From positions 1 through 10,195 of the forward strand of contig RGBY01000076.1 in NCBI GenBank assembly GCA_009919445.1: DNA of 10,195 nt. The letters are read 5' to 3'. This document shows positions 6,060 through 10,195 of this stretch, piece after piece; position 1 is the stretch's first letter, and each line of letters opens with the position of its first letter. The DNA is from Planctomycetia bacterium. Its GTDB lineage: Bacteria; Planctomycetota; Planctomycetia; Pirellulales; UBA1268. Below the pieces are notes generated by a model. It did not search any database. It had not been told where the DNA came from and saw nothing but the letters and a program-made list of their open reading frames with translations. Both the position numbers and the translations under genes were made by a program.

Positions 6060-7007
6060 ATGGTCACAACTATCTCGCCCCAGAACCTCGCCGACCTTCT
6101 CCGCGAAAAAAAACCGCTCCGGCTCGTCGATGTTCGCACTCCGGCTGAATTTGGAGAAGTTCATGTTGAAACCGCGACCAACGTGCCGCTGGACCGCCTT
6201 GATCCTGCTACCGTCGGAAACCTGGTTGCCGGCGAGGGACCGCTCTACTTCATCTGCCGTTCGGGTGGCCGCAGTGGAAAAGCGTGCGAGAAGATGATGG
6301 CCGCAGGGCATGCAGACGTCATCAGCGTCGATGGTGGCACCGCCGCCTGCGAAACGGCCGGCCTGCCAGTCATCCGTGGTCGGAAAGCGATGTCGCTGGA
6401 GCGACAGGTACGAATCGCCGCAGGCGCATTAGTCTTTGCTGGCGTGATGCTTGCCGCCTTCGGGGGCACGGAAACACTACGCCTGGCTGGTCTGGGTATC
6501 GCGGGCTTTGTCGGGGCCGGGCTGGTCTTTGCCGGCGTGACAGATACCTGCGGCATGGCCATGATCATTGCCCGAATGCCCTGGAACCAGGCCTGTGGAT
6601 CGGCCGCCAGCTGCAGCCGGGTGTTGCTGCTGGCCGCGATGCTCACCGCAACAGCGGGGCCAGCCCTCGCCGCCAGCCCAACCCGCGACAGCCTGCCCGC
6701 CGTGCAGCAGGCCGTCGCCGAGCAAAAGGCAGTGATCATCGATGTCCGGGAGCCAGACGAGTGGGCTGAGAGCCATCTGAGCGGTGCCCGGCTGGTACCA
6801 CTCAGTCGCCTCAAAGCCGGCGTCGCCCCGGCCGACCTGGCCCGCATGCTGCCACAGGACAAAATCATCTACTGCCACTGCCTTGCCGGCGGCCGCTGCC
6901 TGGTGGCAGCCGACATTCTCAAGCCGCTCGGCTACGACGTCCGGCCACTGGGCCAAAGCTATGACGAGTTGGTTTCCGCGGGCTTTCCTGCGGTAACAGG
7001 CCGCTGA
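6060..7007 (+). CDS. Rhodanese-DUF2892-rhodanese membrane fusion protein
   Basis: The ATG is preceded at seven bases by AAGGA. Three parts are visible in 315 residues. Residues 1-107 are a rhodanese domain with active-site loop CRSGGRS (Cys66). Residues about 112-178 are a YgaP-type DUF2892 membrane unit beginning SLERQVRIAAGA, with two helices (about 118-135 and 141-160) and the typical ending CGMAMIIARMPWN. Residues about 186-205 are a further hydrophobic stretch ending PALAAS, which looks like a former Sec signal peptide. A second rhodanese (about 210-315) follows, with D228-V-R and the loop CLAGGRC (Cys274-Cys280). If the third hydrophobic stretch spans the membrane, the first rhodanese is cytoplasmic and the second periplasmic. 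Rhodaneses carry sulfane sulfur as a cysteine persulfide. The neighbours (repressor, persulfide dioxygenase, TauE) support a role in sulfide/persulfide handling. Whether the signal-like stretch is cleaved is unknown. Confidence 0.88.
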   Translation: MVTTISPQNLADLLREKKPLRLVDVRTPAEFGEVHVETATNVPLDRLDPATVGNLVAGEGPLYFICRSGGRSGKACEKMMAAGHADVISVDGGTAACETAGLPVIRGRKAMSLERQVRIAAGALVFAGVMLAAFGGTETLRLAGLGIAGFVGAGLVFAGVTDTCGMAMIIARMPWNQACGSAASCSRVLLLAAMLTATAGPALAASPTRDSLPAVQQAVAEQKAVIIDVREPDEWAESHLSGARLVPLSRLKAGVAPADLARMLPQDKIIYCHCLAGGRCLVAADILKPLGYDVRPLGQSYDELVSAGFPAVTGR

Positions 7008-7070
7008 CCTGAACCGACCACGGCCACTCCCGCCTCACTACCTTTCAGATCCAAGACAGAGTTCACCGTC

Positions 7071-8501
7071 ATGAAGATACAGCAGTACTACCTCGCCTGC
7101 CTTTCGCACGCCTCATACATGATCACGGACGAAAAAACAAAAACTGCCGTCGTGGTCGACCCCCAACGGGACATCGATCAATACCTCACGGATGCGGCAG
7201 CCGGTGGCTATGCCATCAAACACGTCTTCCTCACCCACTTTCATGCCGACTTCATTTCTGGGCATATCGAATTGCGTGACAAAGTCGGGGCCACCATTCA
7301 TCTGGGCCGCCGAGCCGAGGCTGAGTTCACCTGCGAAAAGATGGGAGATGGAGACCAGATTGAATTTGGTGATGTCCGGCTTGAAATTCTTGAAACGCCC
7401 GGTCATACGCCCGAGGGCATCTCGATTCTGGTGTACGACCTGGCCGCAAACTCAGGCGAGCCATTTGCGATTCTCACCGGCGACACCCTCTTTATCGGCG
7501 ACGTTGGCCGCCCTGACCTGCTTGCAAGTGTCGGTGTCACGGCTGATGAACTGGCCGACATGCTCTACGAAAGCATCACCCAAAAAATCATGCCGCTGCC
7601 TGACGCCACGCTTGTCTACCCAGCCCATGGCGCAGGCAGCATGTGCGGAAAAAACCTGTCCAATGAAACCGTTTCGACCATCGGCGAGCAGAAAAAATTC
7701 AATTACGCCCTCCAACCAATGAGTCGTGAAGAGTTCAAAAGTCTCGTAACCGCCGACCAGCCCGAGGCGCCTGACTATTTCGTGCACGATGCCATTCTCA
7801 ATCGGCAAGAGCGAAAATCACTCGAAGCCGCCATGAAAGAAAACCTGAAGGCACTCAGCCTCGATGACGTTCTGGCTCGGGCAGAAAAAGGGGATCAGCT
7901 CCTTGATGTTCGCGATGCCATCGACTTCCAGGGCAGCCACCTCAGAGGCACGCTCAACATCGCCCTCTCCGGCAAATACGCCACCTGGTGTGGCTCGATG
8001 CTGTCTCATGACCGGCCAATCATTGTGATCGCAGAAGACGACGGCGATGAAGAAGAGGCCGTAATGCGACTCGGGCGAATCGGCTTTGACAATGTGGCAG
8101 GCTATCTTTCCGGCGGGATGAATGCCCTCAATCACCACGATGATCTCTTGGAGAAAACTGAGCGGATCACTGGTCGAGCCTTGGCCGACTGGCTGGCAGG
8201 CGACCGACCAGAAAGTGGGCCCGCGCCACTCATCCTCGACGTTCGCTCACCAGCTGAATATGCGGGAGGACACATTGCCGGAAGCCAGAACCTGCCACTG
8301 CCCCAACTTGATGATGAACTGGCCAGCATTCCCAAAGACCGCGCCGTCGTTGTTCATTGCGAAGGTGGGTACCGCTCTGCGATTGCTGCCAGCCTGCTGC
8401 AAAAACATGGCCGCGAGGAAGTCTATGACTTAATCGGTGGCTTCAAAGCCTGGCTGGCAGCCAAACTGCCGTCTGCCCAACCAGCTCGTCAAGAGAGCTA
8501 A
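7071..8501 (+). CDS. CstB-like persulfide dioxygenase-rhodanese protein
   Basis: The 476-residue protein has three domains. Residues 1-240 are a metallo-beta-lactamase fold of the ETHE1/persulfide dioxygenase type. They carry THFHAD (55-60), PGHT with His112, TGDT with Asp138 and PAHG with His186, and the expected mononuclear Fe ligands His56, His112 and Asp138 are present. Residues about 262-355 are a rhodanese-like domain whose active-site loop has no cysteine and reads AEDDGDEEEA (321-330), so it is a pseudo-rhodanese. Residues about 365-465 are an active-type rhodanese with loop CEGGYRS (Cys430). This order matches S. aureus CstB, which oxidises persulfide to sulfite and combines it with another persulfide to give thiosulfate. 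No signal peptide is present, so it acts in the cytoplasm. The upstream ribosome binding site is weak. It follows the membrane rhodanese gene by 63 bases and is followed by the TauE gene in the same transcript. I am sure of the family; cstB is not given as the symbol because this is only CstB-like. Confidence 0.9.
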   Translation: MKIQQYYLACLSHASYMITDEKTKTAVVVDPQRDIDQYLTDAAAGGYAIKHVFLTHFHADFISGHIELRDKVGATIHLGRRAEAEFTCEKMGDGDQIEFGDVRLEILETPGHTPEGISILVYDLAANSGEPFAILTGDTLFIGDVGRPDLLASVGVTADELADMLYESITQKIMPLPDATLVYPAHGAGSMCGKNLSNETVSTIGEQKKFNYALQPMSREEFKSLVTADQPEAPDYFVHDAILNRQERKSLEAAMKENLKALSLDDVLARAEKGDQLLDVRDAIDFQGSHLRGTLNIALSGKYATWCGSMLSHDRPIIVIAEDDGDEEEAVMRLGRIGFDNVAGYLSGGMNALNHHDDLLEKTERITGRALADWLAGDRPESGPAPLILDVRSPAEYAGGHIAGSQNLPLPQLDDELASIPKDRAVVVHCEGGYRSAIAASLLQKHGREEVYDLIGGFKAWLAAKLPSAQPARQES

Positions 8502-8506
8502 GGGGG
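8500..8506 (+). promoter_or_regulatory. Ribosome binding site supporting a TTG start
   Basis: AAGGGGG overlaps the stop codon of the dioxygenase gene and lies eight bases before the TTG at 8515. No ribosome site precedes the alternative ATG codons at 8437 or 8566. The arrangement suggests translational coupling between dioxygenase and exporter. Confidence 0.45.
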
Positions 8507-8514
8507 TTGCAAAC

Positions 8515-9372
8515 TTGCTTCCGCTTGCAGAGTTACCCGCCAGACTCGATACCGTCGTACCAGCCATGATTTCTGGAGGCCTCGTCGGCCTCTCCATGGG
8601 ACTCACCGGGGGGGGCGGTGCCATCCTGGCAGTGCCGCTGCTTGTCTACTGGTTGGGCGTCGAGCCCCAACTGGCAGTGGCGATTTCTCTGGCAACCGTT
8701 GCCGGCACAGCAATCATTGGCACGATCGAGCGAACCCGACTCGGGCAGGTTGAATTTCCAACCGGGCTGCTATTTGCTGCTGCCGGCATGCTGACCGCCC
8801 CACTGGGAAGTTGGCTGGGAAAGGGGCTTCCGCCTCAGGTCTTGCTGGGCTCGTTCGCTGGATTGATGCTGGTGATTGCCGCACGGATGTGGTGGCACGC
8901 CGATCATGCCATTCCACCACCAGCGGAGGCCTGCGGCCCGGACGAAGGCCCCTCCTGTTCCCGTGACCCAGAGGGCAGGCTGCGGCTGACCAGTCGCTGT
9001 GCCATGCTCCTGGCGACCATTGGTTTGACCGTCGGGCTGCTCTCCGGACTGTTCGGGGTCGGCGGCGGCTTCCTAATCGTGCCGGCCCTGGTCTCGTTCG
9101 CGTCTATGGGCATGGCCCGGGCGGTCGGCACCTCACTGCTGGTGATGTCTTTGGTCGGCGTCGCTGGTGTGGCTGGCCATCTCTGGCAGGGGCAGGAAGT
9201 CCCTCCCGAGGTGATGCAACTCACTGTCTTGTTCATCGCAGGCAGCGTGCCGGGGTTATTTGCGGGGTCGCAGCTGGGCCGCCGGCTTTCCCGGCCGCTC
9301 CTTTCACGGCTATTTGCCGGCATGATCCTGGCCGTTGCAATCTTCGTTATCAGTCAGTCGGCCATCAGCTGA
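8515..9372 (+). CDS. TauE/SafE (TSUP) family sulfite-type exporter
   Basis: With the TTG start at 8515 this is a 285-residue membrane protein, a normal length for the family. Two homologous halves each open with the family's glycine signature: GLTGGGGAILAVPLLVY (from about residue 29) and GLFGVGGGFLIVPALV (from about 178). About four helices lie in each half. A polar cytoplasmic-type loop (about 124-162) between the halves contains two cysteines (140 and 148). TSUP proteins move sulfite, sulfoacetate, taurine-derived or other sulfur-containing anions. Here the persulfide dioxygenase upstream, whose product is sulfite, makes sulfite or thiosulfate export the natural guess. It is the last gene of the operon. 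The start is uncertain: ATG at 8437 would overlap the previous gene by 65 bases, and ATG at 8566 would begin just before TM1 but lacks a ribosome site. Confidence 0.87.
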   Translation: MLPLAELPARLDTVVPAMISGGLVGLSMGLTGGGGAILAVPLLVYWLGVEPQLAVAISLATVAGTAIIGTIERTRLGQVEFPTGLLFAAAGMLTAPLGSWLGKGLPPQVLLGSFAGLMLVIAARMWWHADHAIPPPAEACGPDEGPSCSRDPEGRLRLTSRCAMLLATIGLTVGLLSGLFGVGGGFLIVPALVSFASMGMARAVGTSLLVMSLVGVAGVAGHLWQGQEVPPEVMQLTVLFIAGSVPGLFAGSQLGRRLSRPLLSRLFAGMILAVAIFVISQSAIS

Positions 9373-9393
9373 TTTCTGAGGACCGTATCGCAT

Positions 9394-9421
9394 GGTGGTG
9401 GAATCATGGCAGCCACTCACC
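9394..9421 (+). terminator. Possible terminator hairpin after the sulfur operon
   Basis: GGTGGTGG (9394-9401) pairs with CCACTCACC (9413-9421) through eight pairs, one of them G-U, with one bulged C and an 11-base loop. It lies 21 bases after the TauE stop, in the gap between convergent genes. No T-tract follows, so the call is tentative. Confidence 0.35.
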
Positions 9422-9452
9422 TGCTCGCTACCGAAACAGACTCGCAACGTCG

Positions 9453-9929
9453 TCAGTTGTTTTTGTCGGTCTTTGCAGCCGCTGCCTTTTCCTCTGGAAA
9501 GGAGACGGTGCCGTCGTAACCAATTACAACCATTTTGAGTTCCATCTGTTTCAGCAGCTTGATTCTTTCTTCCTTGGTCGGAGCGGTCTTTATTGCCGCC
9601 GGGACTCGGCTGACCATCACACCCCAATCAGGTGAATCCCAGCCCCCCTTTACCATTGCTGCCAGAAAGTAGTCCGCGTCGTTTTTATCCCAGCCATACT
9701 TTTTCTTCACCGCGGCATAGGCGAGTTCTGGGATGCCAACTTGCTTGGCAATTTCTGAATAGAACGTGTCTGGATCGCCGTACTCTTCAAGCCGCTTCAC
9801 GCCCTTGATATCAACGCCATAAAGCTTCTCAAAAAATTCAACTTTTGTTTCATCCTCTACTGGCTCAACCGCAGCAGCAGAAAGACAACCCAAAAAGACA
9901 AGGCACGCAAGTGAGTCAAGAAATCGCAT
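9453..9929 (-). CDS. Small exported, possibly lipid-anchored protein, unknown function
   Basis: The 158-residue product has a hydrophobic N-terminus (about 7-20). It can be read either as a lipoprotein signal with Cys15 (LVFLGC, an imperfect lipobox) or as a Sec signal cut after AAA (18-20). The mature part is rich in Lys, Glu and Asp. It contains short helical and aromatic segments such as FFEKLYGVD, FYSEIAKQVGIPELAYAAVKKKYGW and GWDSPDWGVM, and ends in an Ala/Lys/Asn-rich tail that is probably disordered. No known domain is recognised. The start ATG at 9929 has only a weak ribosome site. It is convergent with the sulfur operon and so not part of that transcript; a link by function cannot be claimed. 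Coding is supported by length, signal peptide and codon use. Confidence 0.7.
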   Translation of the reverse strand: MRFLDSLACLVFLGCLSAAAVEPVEDETKVEFFEKLYGVDIKGVKRLEEYGDPDTFYSEIAKQVGIPELAYAAVKKKYGWDKNDADYFLAAMVKGGWDSPDWGVMVSRVPAAIKTAPTKEERIKLLKQMELKMVVIGYDGTVSFPEEKAAAAKTDKNN

Positions 9930-10195
9930 GAATTCAACTTTCTAGGCGAGAGCGTGACCTGCTGACTACGGAACGAACCCCGTGTTCTCGGCCTCATCTT
10001 TATAGTACGGAAGAACCGCACCCCTCGACAAAAGCAGCGACGTGTTCGAGCAGCAGCGTCTGTGCCTGACAGGCCGAGGCGGCAGGGCAAAAACAGTGGT
10101 GGTGCAGGCCTCCGGCAGCCTCTTAAGAGGCCTTCTCGCACCCCATCAGTGCGACACAGGAAACAGCTTCCTGATATCCTTGGTTTGCCAAAAAG
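9930..10195. other. Gene-free right end with palindromes
   Basis: No supported gene is seen in these 266 bases. A minus-strand TATAAA (9999-10004) could be a -10 box for the leftward gene, but the -35 is poor. GCCTCTTAAGAGGC (10118-10131) is a perfect 14-base palindrome. AGGCCTC (10106-10112) and GAGGCCT (10127-10133) form a competing stem with a 14-base loop. CAGGAA-ACAGC-TTCCTG (10157-10173) is another small hairpin. These may belong to a terminator or leader of a gene beyond the window. Confidence 0.35.

Noticed and set aside
6245..6868. Minus-strand 207-codon open frame
   Set aside because: Antisense to the rhodanese fusion gene, whose domains are unmistakable; the frame is a composition artefact of GC-rich codons.
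7071..8501. Hydroxyacylglutathione hydrolase (glyoxalase II) for the MBL-fold gene
   Set aside because: The ETHE1-type THFHAD motif, the fused rhodaneses and the sulfur context fit persulfide dioxygenase better.
9857..10141. Minus-strand 94-codon open frame upstream of the exported protein
   Set aside because: Very Arg/Leu-rich, overlaps the start of the better supported gene and shows no ribosome site or domain.

Overview
The window looks like a chromosomal segment of a planctomycete (Pirellulales-like). The reasons are a PQQ-like beta-propeller protein, small membrane-anchored hypothetical proteins of a planctomycete style, and an NRAMP-like transporter lacking the classical metal motif. 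Base composition looks moderately GC-rich throughout. Taxonomy is inferred from protein style only; no rRNA or marker gene is present. No tRNA, rRNA, CRISPR array, insertion sequence or phage gene was seen.

Left part (1-1976, rightward): the 3' end of a PQQ-like repeat protein, then a 294-base gap holding several competing inverted repeats, then a 362-residue single-pass membrane protein of unknown function. A long, strong hairpin (1987-2027) lies directly after its stop codon and separates it from the convergent leftward genes.

Middle-left part (2032-5219, leftward): a probable three-gene run consisting of a class I SAM-dependent methyltransferase, an NRAMP-superfamily transporter with a non-canonical TM1 motif, and a small two-helix membrane protein with an NTF2-like-looking soluble domain. 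Gaps are short (about 60-95 bases), but no shared function is evident.

Middle-right part (5567-9372, rightward): the most coherent system, a reactive-sulfur (sulfide/persulfide/sulfite) handling operon. An ArsR-family repressor gene is preceded by a near-consensus promoter (TTGACA, 18 bases, TATACT) whose spacer is filled by a perfect inverted repeat, an obvious repressor operator. Downstream come (i) a membrane protein joining a YgaP-like rhodanese-DUF2892 unit to a second rhodanese that probably lies outside the cytoplasm, (ii) a CstB-like protein with an ETHE1-type persulfide dioxygenase domain, a degenerate rhodanese and an active-site-bearing rhodanese, and (iii) a TauE/SafE-type exporter. 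The proposed flow is: sulfane sulfur passes between rhodanese cysteines (possibly on both sides of the membrane), the dioxygenase oxidises persulfide to sulfite, the terminal rhodanese can combine sulfite and persulfide to thiosulfate, and TauE exports sulfite or a related anion. The repressor probably senses the sulfur species through cysteines. No sulfide:quinone reductase is present in the window.

Right end (9394-10195): a possible terminator hairpin, a convergent leftward gene for a small exported (possibly lipo-) protein of unknown function, and a gene-free 266 bases with palindromic sequence.
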